Positions 23,700 to 34,594 of a stretch of 64,000 nt of DNA are shown one piece after another. How positions within the stretch are numbered: position 1 is the first letter of the stretch; each line of letters begins with the position of its first letter. Made by a program: the position numbers and the translations under genes. The notes beneath the pieces are model-generated. The model made no database searches and was not told where the DNA came from. It saw nothing but the letters and a program-made list of their open reading frames with translations. This stretch comes from Basidiobolus meristosporus CBS 931.73 (Eukaryota; Basidiobolomycota; Basidiobolomycetes; Basidiobolales; Basidiobolaceae), in the NCBI GenBank assembly GCA_002104905.1, contig MCFE01000038.1, forward strand, positions 62,001 through 126,000. The letters are read 5' to 3'.

Positions 23700-24834
23700 A
23701 GCAATCAATATCCCTGGTAGAGAAATCAGTATCTTAGCTGCAATGAAGGAACTAAAGTAGCTCAGTGTCACAGCTAAGAACTGTGCCATTTCACCATTTA
23801 ACAGCAGAGGAACACTGTACAGCCTTTGAAGCACAACAGCACTGTCTAAAGATAGAGCCAACAGAGATATGTCTCCCAGCATGGGAGGCAGAAGCTGTAG
23901 TGGCTATACCAAAGCCTAAATATCAAAAGACATTCAGGATCTGTGAAGCCATTCAGTGCAAAGTTGGAGAGTGGGCTAATACTCAAGAGGCTGGTAGAAG
24001 TCTAGCCCATCAACACTATATTGCTGGCATATCATGGGACCATCATGAGCTTAAGGCCAAACAGAATGTGCTTGACTTGTTCCATGAGCATCATCCTGGA
24101 TTCAATCAAGCAAACATATTTCTGGCCAGCAATGGTATGCTAAGATAGTATTTCAAGTGTGGGATAAACTATCAAAGGCTGAAGAACAAGGATGCAATGG
24201 CTAATAATCAGCTGATTCCTCAAGAGCCTGTTACAAGCAGGGCCAAATGCTCCAAACAAGTGTCAAGAGATATCAGGTTGCTGGAAGAGTGCCAACAAGG
24301 GACAAGCAGGCACACACAGATGCAGCAGTACAGCATTTATTAGAGAAAGAGCATAGTTCCACTAAAGAAGCACTCATTCAAAGTAGTAGTGAAGTATCTG
24401 GCCATGACAAAGCCTGCAGCTACTTCAGGCGCCTGTCACAACTTGGGCTGAGAGCTTAAGACAAGCCGGAAAGCAGCATCAGGTTGTCCATAGAGTGCCA
24501 GCAAGGGGCAAGCAGGCCAAAACAGATGCACCAGGGCAGCATTTATCAAGGAGAAAACTTAGCTCAGTACAAGGGCACTTAGTCACAGTATTGGTGTGGA
24601 ACTTGACAGTGATAAAACCTGCAGTGTTCTTGGGAGCTTGTTGCAAGCAGGGCTCAAAGTTCAAACAAGTAGCAACAACATACCAGTTTGATGGGAGTGT
24701 GCCAGCAAGGGACAAGCAAGCAAAAACAGATGCACCAGTGCAGCATTCATGAAGGAGAAAGCAAAGTACAATACAAGAAGCACTTGGGTACAGTAGCAGT
24801 GAAGGACTTGACAGTGGTAAAACTCACACCCTAT
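23700..24834 (+). mobile_element. R1 repeat copy e (plus) with tandem internal repeat
   Basis: One clear frame, 23765-24148 (127 residues), holds the conserved central block: CTAFEAQQHC, KPKYQKTFRICEAIQC and FHEHHPGFNQANIF. It is followed (24240-24830) by three imperfect copies of a repeat of about 190-210 bp, each with CCAGCAAGGGACAAGCAGGC-like sequence and coding VPxRDKQAxTDA plus SSTKEALIQSSSE. The C-terminal half of R1 is missing; at 24835 an R1 copy in the opposite direction starts at its own terminus. Confidence 0.65.
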
Positions 24835-25669
24835 GAAAAATTATTGAGATGATCCTGTCAAATTGCTGTTGCAAAGTTAAAGTCCTGTGACTAAGAGGTA
24901 CTGATCTTGCTGGGACACCATCCAGAGACTGTTGAAAAATAATTGTACCCAAGATTTCACAAAAAACTTGGTCAAAATTTTTCATCACAACTATGTATAA
25001 GTGGCTTTTGATTGGGTCCCTGCCAATTTGCTCACTTTCAGATCCCAGACACTCTATTGCCTCCTACATTTGTGTGAATTGATTGGTTATTGCCTCTTTT
25101 TCACACTCCTTACTTCCTGACTCAACCATTTCTCTTACATTTCATGTGTACAAAAAATTGAATTATTTCCATTGAAACTTTGGTTGTACCTCAATTGCCA
25201 ATTGTATTGACCTGTACAAGTCTCTATACCCTACACTAACATTAAGCCCAACCCCATACTCAATAAGTATTTCTGCTGTAATGCTCTGCTTCCACAACTT
25301 TGGCAGGAACCCAACAGCTTTATGCCACTGTTCATTTACTGGTTCCCACATGTCCTGGTCTTCAGCTGGCACTCCAAGGTCTAGCTCTCATCTGCCAGTC
25401 TTTGCAATAAGTCCTTGCAATATTCCAGTGCGTTTTCTGGAGCACTGCTCTTGAAGATGTGCTGCAACCTCCTGGTGTGCCTATTAATGTTCCAAAACAC
25501 CACTGAAGGCATTGTGATAGTCTTTTGAGCTCTTGACTTTGTGGCCTTGTCTTTTGGTGCAACCTCCACTCTGTCAATAATGGAGGCTGTGGAGGCTGTG
25601 GTAGACAAATTGCCTTTTTCAGCAAACTCATTTACCTTGTTGGAATGTAGCTCAACTGGCTGCGCTTCC

Positions 25670-26018
25670 TGTTGTAAAAATTTGTAATTCCACCTAAATA
25701 TTCACCTAACTTAGTCACTTAGATCATTACCCTCAAATCCTAGAGAATACTGACCAAATTCCTTGTTGGGATTTACTTAGAATATTTTCACCAAAATACC
25801 TGGTACCCAGAACATGAAAATTCTCAAAGTTGTCCAAACAGCCCCAAACTTTGCACACATGTTCTTGGGACCTTCCTTAACCTATTCTACATGTTTGTAA
25901 TGCCAAGACCATGTAAAAGTATAAATACTACTTTTGCATTCAATAAATCATTAAGTGAAAACCACATAATCTACTTGTCCTCCCAATCACTTCCAATATT
26001 TCCAAGACTCTTACAACA
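25670..26018 (+). repeat. Solo copia LTR with CTTCC target duplication
   Basis: At 349 bp it is nearly identical to the LTRs of the young copia element (35516-35864 and 39851-40199). CTTCC flanks both ends (25665-25669 and 26019-26023). It splits R1 copy f exactly between its CAACTGGCTGCGCTTCC and CTTCCAACTCTTG parts, so the empty site is known from other R1 copies. Confidence 0.9.
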
Positions 26019-26989
26019 CTTCCAACTCTTGTGAAAACAGCTGTTTTCTTGTTGGTAATTCTTCTTGGCTATGATGGGATTCAGTCTGTTCCTGGCTTGC
26101 AGTGTTAATTGGAAAGAACTGCAGTTTTTTTTGGATCCCTCCCTGTCTCAGGCTTGGGTAGACATTTTTCCCTTTACCCTTTCCTTTATCACTGCCAGGT
26201 CTTTCACTGCTACTTTGTATGAGTGCTTCTTGTAAAGAACTATGTTTTCTCCTGGATAAATTCTGATCTGATGCATCTGTTTTGGCCTGCTTGTCCCTTG
26301 CTGGCACTCCTCTGGCAACCTGACGTTTCTTTTCCACTTGTTTTGAGCTCTCAACGTTAGTTGTGACAGGCTCCTGTAAAAGAAGCTGGTTCTTTTCACT
26401 GCCTGATCCTTCACTGCTACTTTGACTGGGTGCTTCTTGAGTGGTACTACAATTTTTCCTTGATAAATGTTGTGCTGGGGCATCTGTGTCTGCCTGCTGT
26501 CCCTAATTGGCACTCTTCCAGCTACCTGACATCACTTTGACTCTTGTCTGGAGCTATTGGCCCTGCTTGTTACAGGCTCTTGAGGAAGCTGCTGGTTTTG
26601 AGCCATGGCATCCTTGTTCTTCTTCCATTGATAATTTCTGCTATTCTTAAGACACTTTCTTAGCATACTAATGCTGGCCAAAATCTGTTTGCCTGTTTGA
26701 ATCCAGGATAATGCTCATGGAACAAGTCAAGTGCGCTCTGCTTGGCCTTGAGTTCCTGATGGTCCTGTGGTATGCTGGCCTTAAGGTGATGGTGAGCAAT
26801 ACTTCAGATGGCCTCTTGTATATTAGCCCACTCTTCATTATTGCACTCAACAGCTTCACAGATCTTCAATGTCTTTTGATTTTTAGGCTTGGGTATAAAC
26901 ACCACATTGTCCCCCTCCCACACTTTGATAGGTTCCACTGTGGGCTTTATCTTTGGGCACTGTTGTTGTGCTTCAAAGACTGTACAGTG

Positions 26990-27350
26990 TGTGAGTACTA
27001 AATGCAGTACCCACTCTTTGCCCAAGAGTTCTCCCCAGAGTCCTACCCAAAGTCTCCCAGTATCCTCACTATGATTCCCCCACGTGCCCTCCCTCCTATC
27101 CCTACCCTTATCTAGTTAGAACACTTACCATAACAGGAAGGTGCTCACACCCCTATTTTATAACACATTGACTATTATCTAAGCCCCCCCAAGTGATATA
27201 TATATGTACCCAAGACAAGGGGATTGGGACAAAATAAACACAAGTCTTTATTACCTTGCTACCTTCTATCAGAAGCTACTCTGAACCAAGTGGTACTGAC
27301 TTGACCTACAAGCTCTCCCACTCACCAAGTACAGCCAGTAATAACCCACA
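26990..27350 (+). repeat. LTR-like insertion in R1 copy f
   Basis: R1 sequence is continuous across this segment when compared with the copy near 32950 (CTTCAAAGACT...GTGTTCCTCTGCTG). The inserted 361 bp run from TGTGAGTACT to AACCCACA, with near-matching flanks CAGTG/TAGTG, a TATA-like GATATATATATG (about 27195) and an AATAAA signal (about 27234). This suggests a solo LTR of another family. Confidence 0.5.
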
Positions 27351-27990
27351 TAGTGTTCCTCTGCTGTTACATTGGGAAATGACTCAATTCTTGGCTGTGA
27401 CATTGAGCTACTGAAGTCCCTTCTTTGCCACAAAGATACTGCTTTCTCTACCTGAGATATTGATTGCTCTACATATTATCTGCTGATTGTGTTTCTGGAA
27501 TATTTCCTAATTTCTCTGGGCCATTGCATCCATCCTATCTGCAACTGCACCTAATTGCTTCATTAATGCTTTGGTATGAGCTGGCAACATACTTGCTAAT
27601 ATGGGTGGTGGTGATGTTATCATGGCTACTTGCTGATCTTCAACTGAGGGAACTGCATTTGCTACATTCTCATCTGCCTGAGCATAACGGTCAACTTGTG
27701 GCTCCACAGAGGTTCTCAATTACCTGCTTGACTGAGAGCCTGAGGAGTCCGCATTATTGCCTTCAGTGGGCACACTGTCCATAGGGCCTTTTTTGGATGT
27801 AGCCCTGCTTGTTGCACTGAATGTCAAAGCAAGTTGTTGTCCAACTGTTCTTCTGTTGCCATCAGCAGTGGTGTTTGGTTGGGAACCAGACAACTTTGCT
27901 TTACTTTTGGCAACATATATATGGAAGTGAGTCAAACCAAAGGGGAAAAGTGTTGCATATACATGTGTATGTGATGCCACAACTTTATTT

Positions 27991-28198
27991 ATAATACTTA
28001 CTATAGCAGGTCATCATTGAATCTTGCATTCATGTAGGTGCAATGTCTCAAGTACAAGACTATCTTGAGTTCATATGAATATTGACCAAAAAGTGACATA
28101 ATAGCACTATGTTGTTGAAGGTCAAACTGTTTGCCCAATGGACAAGACTACTTTGACTCAACATTGTGAGAGAAGAGACAAAAGACCATGTGGCTATT
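27991..28198. other. Spacer, no recognised content
   Basis: This is a short AT-rich stretch between R1 copy f and the palindromic element; I see nothing in it. Confidence 0.4.
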
Positions 28199-28826
28199 AG
28201 ACTTGTTTCATTGGATAGTGCCATATTGCACCATGAGTGCCAATTGATGCCATAGTGGGCCAGGGGGCCAAGTTAAGCTATACTTGGCCACAGAGTGTGA
28301 AACATAGCTCTGCATCTTCATGCAAAGCCTCCCCTGTGTTTCACCTACTGTGTTGGAGAAAATCCATTTTTTGACCTTTTTTTTAGGTCAATGTTATGTA
28401 GGATGTGTAAGAGCACAATAGGATTGAAGATATGCATCTGGTACTCAATACCCATGGCACTCTGAATCTAGCTCCTGTGGCATGTAACATGTTAGAAAAA
28501 TGTATGGTACTATCTTGGTCCACTGGTACTATCTGGCACTATAATTAACTATTAGCTCCAAAGTAAGATCTATACAAAGCACTTATAGTGCTAGATAGTA
28601 CCAGTGGACCAAGACAGTGCCATGCATTTTTGTGACATGTTACAGGCCACAGGAGCTAGATTCAGAGTGCAATGGGTATTGAGTACCTGATGATTGTGTT
28701 CAGTTCTTCTGTGCTCTTACACATCCTGCACAACATTGATCCACAAAAAATGACAAAAAAAGGATTTTCTCCTGCATTGTGGGTGAGACACAGGGGCTGC
28801 TTTGCATGAAGATGCAGAGCTATGTT
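28199..28826. mobile_element. Palindromic Harbinger-related MITE, right arm truncated
   Basis: The left arm (AGACTTGTTTCATTGGATAG onward) and most of the inverted right arm are present, with the centre near 28545-28570 (CACTATAATTAACTATTAGC). The right arm stops at GATGCAGAGCTATGTT, so the last 110 or so bases and right terminus are missing. T copy 3 begins immediately after. The arms remain long enough to form a hairpin of more than 250 bp. Confidence 0.75.
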
Positions 28827-30475
28827 AATATTCCTATACTGATGACCAAGTTGTACATGGGGCATTTCAAGCTAAATGAGCCCTTTGAGATACCGGACAA
28901 ATTTGGAAGAATTGGCAAGATTTTACAGAGTATCTGCTACCCTAAGTACTTCTCACAGGCTCCAATTAATATGCATATGCATATGCAACAATACAAATTC
29001 AAAGACTGGATGAGCTGGATATGTATTTATTCAAGTGGTGTTCTGAAGCCATTCCTACCAAGAGTACATTGGAAGCACTGGGATTCATATGTGGACATTG
29101 TAAGAATATTTATCCCAAAGCAGATCACCAGTGCCAACTTGACGCATTTACAGCTGTTGTGTGAGGAGTTTGTGACAGGATTTGAGTGGCTATACTACAA
29201 ACATAAAGCTGAATGTGTAGATCTCTGCTGTTACTGTATCCATTTTCTACTCCATCTTACTTGGTGTGTGGAGAATATTGGGCCTTGCTTCACCTTTTGG
29301 GAGTTTCCTATGGAGTGGATGTGTGGGGAGATAGGAAGACAAGTCAAATTGCAGGTACTACCATATCCCAATCTCATCAAGAATTTTACCTTCAAGTGCA
29401 TCATGGATGTGATGAGTTGGCACATGGAGGACAGCCAGAAAGAGTTGGTAAATTCTGAGGACAAATGTGCACATGGAGACACCTATGCCTATGGCATTAA
29501 GATGCTAAGCAGCCCCAATGTGTGGGTAGTCAGTTAAGTAATGCAGAGTTGGGTTGGGTGCAACAAGCAACTAATTTCTATCAAGAAAACTCTGCCAAGA
29601 TATGCCGGATTTCTCATGGTCAGAAGCCAATTTCTACACCATTCAATACAGAATTCACATAAACAAAAGCCAGAGTGCACCTATAAGGGAGACTAGAATC
29701 CAGCAGCAAGAAGGAATATATTGGCTAACTACCAGGAAGTTCTTTGCAGATATTCAGGAGGTATTCATGTCAGAAGTGGCAGCAACCAAACACATGTTTG
29801 CAAGATATATATGCTACCAGCAGTACATGGTATATGGTAACTTTGAAAGTATCACACCAAAAGCTGTAAAGCTGAGGTGATAGAAGAATGTCAATTGTGG
29901 CAGGTATGCATGTTTGTAGAGGTTAGTAAACAGGAGGCCATAGTTTTTTTGATTCAAACTATATGTGGAATACCCAAGGTAATAGTAGGTGAGCAAGTAA
30001 AGTGGGGTGATTCTACAGTGGAATATATGAATTGCACAAGGGGAGGTAGAAAAAGGAAATACCATTTGGTAAATTGGTACAGTAGCATTATACAGAACCA
30101 GCAGTAGGCCATGATACTGCAGATATAATGCCATCAGAGTCTTGCTGCAAGGTTGTCAAAATACTGTCAAGTTTCTTGCCATATAAGGCAATTGGATGTC
30201 CTGGCCAATGGATCCACTTAAAGTAAATATAGAGTGCTGAAAGACTGCAGCAATACCATGCAAATATTGTCACTGCACCAATAAAATGTTGTCAAGTTTT
30301 ATCCCTTTATTTGGTTGTAAAATTAGCAAAACACCGTCAGGATCCTATCATAAGATTATTAGGAGGGTCACAAATTCCAAGCTGCTGTTATTATGATGGT
30401 CTCTAAGTGGGATCATGATGGCTGATCTGGATAGGATCCACCCCTGGGACCAAGTTATTTTTCATAGGGACAGCA
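28827..30475 (+). mobile_element. T element copy 3 (TNP2/DUF4218-type transposase C-terminal half)
   Basis: The longest surviving T frame is 28779-29537 (252 residues, its first 16 or so codons lying in the MITE arm). It holds KLNEPFEIPDKFGRIGKILQ, then the DUF4218-like core DLCCYCIHFLLHL, CVENIGPCFTFWEFPMEWMC and GEIGRQVKLQVLPYPNLIKN. This core is characteristic of the C-terminal part of TNP2/CACTA-superfamily transposases. The tail continues with KHMFARYICYQQYMVYGNFE (29790-29850) and GGRKRKYHLVNWY (30040-30080), broken by stops. The element terminus GGACCAAGTTATTTTTCATA is at about 30448-30467. Confidence 0.7.
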
Positions 30476-31672
30476 TTCTGAGGAGCCTGTCACAAACAGG
30501 GCTAATAGTTCCAAGTAAGCAGCTAGGAAAAGTCAGGTTGCCAGGAGAGTGTCAGTAAGGGAGAAGCATGCAAAAACAGCTGCACCTGTGCAGTATTCAT
30601 CAAGGAGAAAAAAGAGTAGTATTGAAGACCCACTCAGTCAAAGTAGCAGTGAAAGACTTGGCAGGGATAAAGGTAAAGTGAAAAGGTCTACCCAAGCCAG
30701 AGACAGGGAATGGTGAGAAAAAAGCTGCAGTTCTCACCAATTAATGCTGTCAGCCCAAAGCAGGCTGAATCCCATCATAGCCAAGAAGAATTACTAACAA
30801 GACAAAAGCTGTTTTCTCAAGAGCTGGAAGCATAGCTAGTTGAGCTACACTCCAGTGAGGTAGATGAGTTTGCAGAGAAAAGCAATTTGTCTGTCACTGC
30901 CTCCCCATCTTCCATTGAAGACAGAGTGGAGATCCCACTGGCAGACAAAGCAAGAACATCAATAACTTAAAAGACCATCAGAATGCCCTAAATAGGCACC
31001 CCAAGAGGTTGCAGAACTTCTTCAAGAGCAGTGCTCAAGAAAATGCACTTGAATATTGCAAGAATTTATTGTAAAGACTGGCAGATGAGATGCTAGACCT
31101 TGCAGTGCTGGCTGAAGACCCAGAGGTATGGGAACCAGTGAATGAATATTGTCATAAAGCCACAAGGCTCCTGCAAGAGTCATGGAAAATGGGTGTTACA
31201 GTAGAAATAATGATTGAATGATGGATTTTAATGAAGTTACTAGCTGAGTGTGGGGCTGCTCTTGATGTTAGTGTTAGAAATAGGTACTTGCATAGGTCAA
31301 TACAATTGGAAATTCAGGCACATCCGAAGTTTCAATGGAAATTAATCAATTTGTATGCACAAAAAGTAAGAGAATTGATTGAGTAAGGAATTAGGGAGTG
31401 TGTAAAAGAGGCATTAGCCAATCAATGTACACAAACATTGGAGGTGGTTGAGTGTCCAGGATTGGAAAGTGAGAGGATTGGCAGAGGCCCAGTCAAAAGC
31501 CACTTATGTACTGTTATAATGAAAAATTTCACAAATATTTTTGTGAAATCTGGAGTGCAGTCATTTTCAATGAATCTTACATGGTGCTCTGACAGAATCA
31601 ATAACTCTTAGTCAAGGGACCTTAAATCTGTGACAGCCTTTTGACAAAATCATCACAATTACTTCTTATATG
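30476..31672 (+). mobile_element. R1 repeat copy g (plus), C-terminal two thirds
   Basis: It starts in a tandem unit (VRLPGECQ-like) and continues through ESHHSQEELLTRQKLFSQEL-like, RVEIPLADKA-like and KRLQNFFKSSAQENALEY-like blocks, to the C-terminal tail with RNRYLHRSIQLEIQAHPKFQ. It ends after TTTTGACAAAATCATCAC near the R1 terminus. It directly follows the terminus of T copy 3, as R1 copy c does after T copy 1. Stops and frameshifts are frequent. Confidence 0.6.
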
Positions 31673-33230
31673 ATTGTCTGTTGGTAGGATCTCCACTCAG
31701 TCTACAATGGACATGGAGGCAGTAGTAGGCAGATTGCTTCTGTCTGCAAACTCACCTACCTCACTGGAGTGTAGTTCAACTGGCTGCACCTCAAACTCTT
31801 GAGAAAACAGCTTTTGTCATGTTAGTAATTCTTTTTGGCTATGATGGGACTCAGCCTGTTCTGGGCTGACAATATTAATTGGTGAGTACTGCAGCTTTTC
31901 TTCCACCCTTCCCTGCCTTGGGCTTGGGTAGACCTTTATCTCTTTTTCTTAACCTTTATCACTGCCAAGTCTTTCATTGCTACTCTGAATGAGTGCTCCT
32001 TCTATTGTACTCTGTTTTCTCCTTGATGAATGCTGCACTGGTGCCTCTGTTTTTGCTTGCTTGTCCCTTGCCAGTACTCTCCCAGCAACCTGACATTTCT
32101 TTGCTGCTTGCTTGGAACTATCTGCCATGCCTTAGACAGGCTCCTGAGAAAGCTGTGGGTTTTAGCACTGTCAAGTCCTCCACTGCTACTGTGACCAAGT
32201 ACTTCTTGTATTTTGTATTGTTCTCTCCTTAATGAATGCTGCACTGGTGTATCTGTTTTTGCCTGTTTGCCTTGCAGGTACTCTCCTGGCAACCTGACAT
32301 TTCTTTGCCACTTGTTTAGAACTTCCAGCCTTGCTTGTGACAGGCTCCTAAGAATGCCATGGGTCTTTTATCACTGTCAAGTCCTTCACTGCTACTGTCA
32401 CTGAGGGCTTCTTATATTGAATTATGTTTTCTCCTTGATAAATGCTGCACCAATGTATCTGTTTATGTCTTCCTATCCCTTACTGACACTCTACTGGCTA
32501 TCTGACATTTCTTTACCACTTGTTTAGAGCTATCAGCCCTGCTTGTTTTAAGCTTTCAGGGAGTCACTAGTTTTTAGCCATGGCACCTTTGTTGTTCCAC
32601 CTTTGATAATTTCTGCTATTCTTGAGATACTTTCTTAGCATTCCAATGCTGGCCCAAAATCTATTTGCTTGCTTGAATCCAGGATAATGCTCATGGAATA
32701 GGTCAAATGCATTCCAATTACTTTGTGTTTCTGAGGGCATTATGGTATGCCAGCCTTAAAGTGAAGCTGTACTAGACTTCTAATAGCTCCTCAAAAATTA
32801 GCACACTCTCCATCATTGCACTCAACATCTTTACAGATCTTCAATGCCTTTTGAGTCTGAGGCTTGGGTATAAGCACCATGGTCTCTCCCCCCATGCTGA
32901 GAAAGGTTTTTCCTTGTGCTTTATCTTTAGGCACTGTTGGCGTGCTTCAAAGACTCTATGGTGCTCCTCTGCTGCTACATTGTGAAAGGGTTCAATTCTT
33001 GGCTGCAACATTGAGCTACCTTAGTTTCTTCTTTGTGGCAAAGATTCAATGTTCTCCACCTGGGATATTGATTGCTCTACACATATTATCTGCTCATCCT
33101 GCTTCTGGACAATTTCCTGTTTACTCTGGGCCATTGCATCTATCCTGTCAGCCACTGTATCTAATTGCCTCATTAATGCTTTAGCATGAGCTGACAACAT
33201 ACTTGCTGATATGGGTGGTGGTTATGCAGA
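31673..33230 (-). mobile_element. R1 repeat copy h (minus)
   Basis: Read leftward from 33230, it has the coiled-coil part (AHAKALMRQLDTVADRIDAM-like, 33200-33120), the central block (about 32970-32700) and three tandem units (32560-32000, including the frame 32292-32002 with YLQGKQAKTDTPVQHS). The ESHHSQ...LFSQELE region follows at 31870-31790. The C-terminal third is missing, replaced by the junction with copy g at 31673. All frames are short. Confidence 0.6.
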
Positions 33231-34594
33231 TCACTAATGCTAGCTTGAGACATCTATAGCTATTGCCTTGAGGAGTTTGTAATGGGACTTGAGCAGCTAT
33301 GCTGCAAGCATAAAGCTGAGTACATAGATCTCTGCCACTACTGTATCCATTCTCTACTCCATCTTGCACAGTATGTGGAGAATATTGGGCCTTGCTTCAC
33401 CTTTTGGGAGTTTCTTATGGAGCAGATGTGTGGGGAGATAGGAAAACAAGTCAGGTTGCAGTTACCACCATATGCCAATCTCATCAAGAATATTACCTTC
33501 AAGTCTGTCATGGATGTAATAAGCTGGCACATGGAGGACAGCTAGATAGAGTAAGAAATACTGAATACAGATGTGCACATGGAGACACCTATGCCTTTAG
33601 CATTAAGAAGCTAAGTAGTCCCAATGCATGGATAATCAGTTAAGTAATAGACTTGTTCCATTGGATAGTGCCACATTGAGCCATGAGTGCCAAATGATAC
33701 CATAGTGTGCCAGAGAGGCCAAGTGAGCCTCTACCTGGCCGCAGAGTGTGAAACATAGCTCTGCATCTTCATGCAAAGCAGCCCCTGTGTTTCACCCATT
33801 GTGTTGGAGAAAATCCATTTTTTGACCTTTTTTTTTGGATCAATGTTGTGCCGGATGTGTTAGAGCACAAGCAGATTGAAGATATGCATCTGGTACTCAA
33901 TACCCATGGCATTCTGAATCTAGCTCCTGTAGCTTGTATCATGTCACAAAAATGAATGGCACTATCTTGGTCCACTGGCACTATCTGGCACTATAAGTAC
34001 TTTGTATAGATCTTACTTTAGGGCTAATATTTAAATACAGTGCCAGATAGTGCCAGTGGATCAAGATAGTGCCATTCTTTTTTGTGACATGATACAAGCC
34101 ACAGGAGCTGGATTCAGAGTGCCATGGGTATTGAGTACCAGATGCATATCTTCAGTTCTCATGTGCTCTTACACATCCTGAGCTACATTGATCCACAAAA
34201 AAAGGTCAAAAAATGGATTTTCTCCTGCACAATGGGTGAAACACAGGGGCTGCTTTACATGAAGATGCAGAACTATGTTTCACACTCTGTGGCCAAGTAT
34301 AGGTTCACTTTACCTCTCTGGCACACTATGGCATCATTTGGCACTCATGGCTCATTGTGGCACTATCCAACAGAACAAGTCTAATATTAAGCTGGGTTGT
34401 ACAAAACAAACAATTAATTCTTATTAGGACAACTTTACCCAAGTATGCAAGGTTTCTCCAGTATACTAGCCAATTCCTACACAATTCATTACATATTCAT
34501 ACAAATAAGAACCAGAACTTACCTATAGGGGGGCTAGAATCTAGCAGGGAGAAGGAGTATATTGGCCAAGTCCCAAAAAGTATCTTGTGGATAT
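33231..34594 (+). mobile_element. T element copy 4, interrupted by the 734-bp palindrome
   Basis: The left part (33231-33648) carries the DUF4218-like core (YCIHSLLHLAQ, VENIGPCFTFWEFLMEQMCG, in the frame 33282-33545). The right part (34383-34594) continues the T sequence (AAGCTGGGTTGTACAAAACA, equivalent to 29545-29570 in copy 3). The palindromic element sits exactly between, with AAT duplicated. T copy 4 is cut at 34594 by the LTR of a gypsy element. Confidence 0.7.
33649..34382. mobile_element. Palindromic MITE, 734 bp, with AAT target duplication
   Basis: The left arm (AGACTTGTTCCATTGGATAG...) and the reverse complement of the right arm (AGACTTGTTCTGTTGGATAG...) align along their whole length of about 345 bp with only scattered differences, around a short centre (about 34000-34035). 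AAT flanks both ends (33646-33648 and 34383-34385), and the T copies 2 and 3 give the uninterrupted site. The termini match those of the Harbinger-like element at 14128-17898, and the 3-bp duplication fits. It has no coding capacity. It would form a very long hairpin as RNA or single-stranded DNA. Confidence 0.85.

Larger units (their letters stand above)
24835..27990 (-). mobile_element. R1 repeat copy f (minus), longest copy, with two LTR insertions
   Basis: Read leftward from 27990, this is the most complete R1. The N-terminal Ser/Thr-rich region (27980-27720: KAKLSGSQPNTTADGNRR, NADSSGSQSSR) comes first, then a predicted coiled coil (HTKALMKQLGAVADRMDAM, 27600-27500). The central block is at 27025-26700 (VEPIKVWEGDNVVFIPKPK, KICEAVECNNEEWANIQEA), and tandem units follow at 26520-26020. 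Then comes the C-terminal part (25631-25163: STTASTASIIDRVEV, NINRHTRRLQHIFKSSAPEN, GYRDLYRSIQLAIEVQPKFQ). It is interrupted by the copia solo LTR (25670-26018) and an LTR-like insertion (26990-27350), plus several stops and frameshifts. No catalytic motif is recognisable. Confidence 0.65.
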
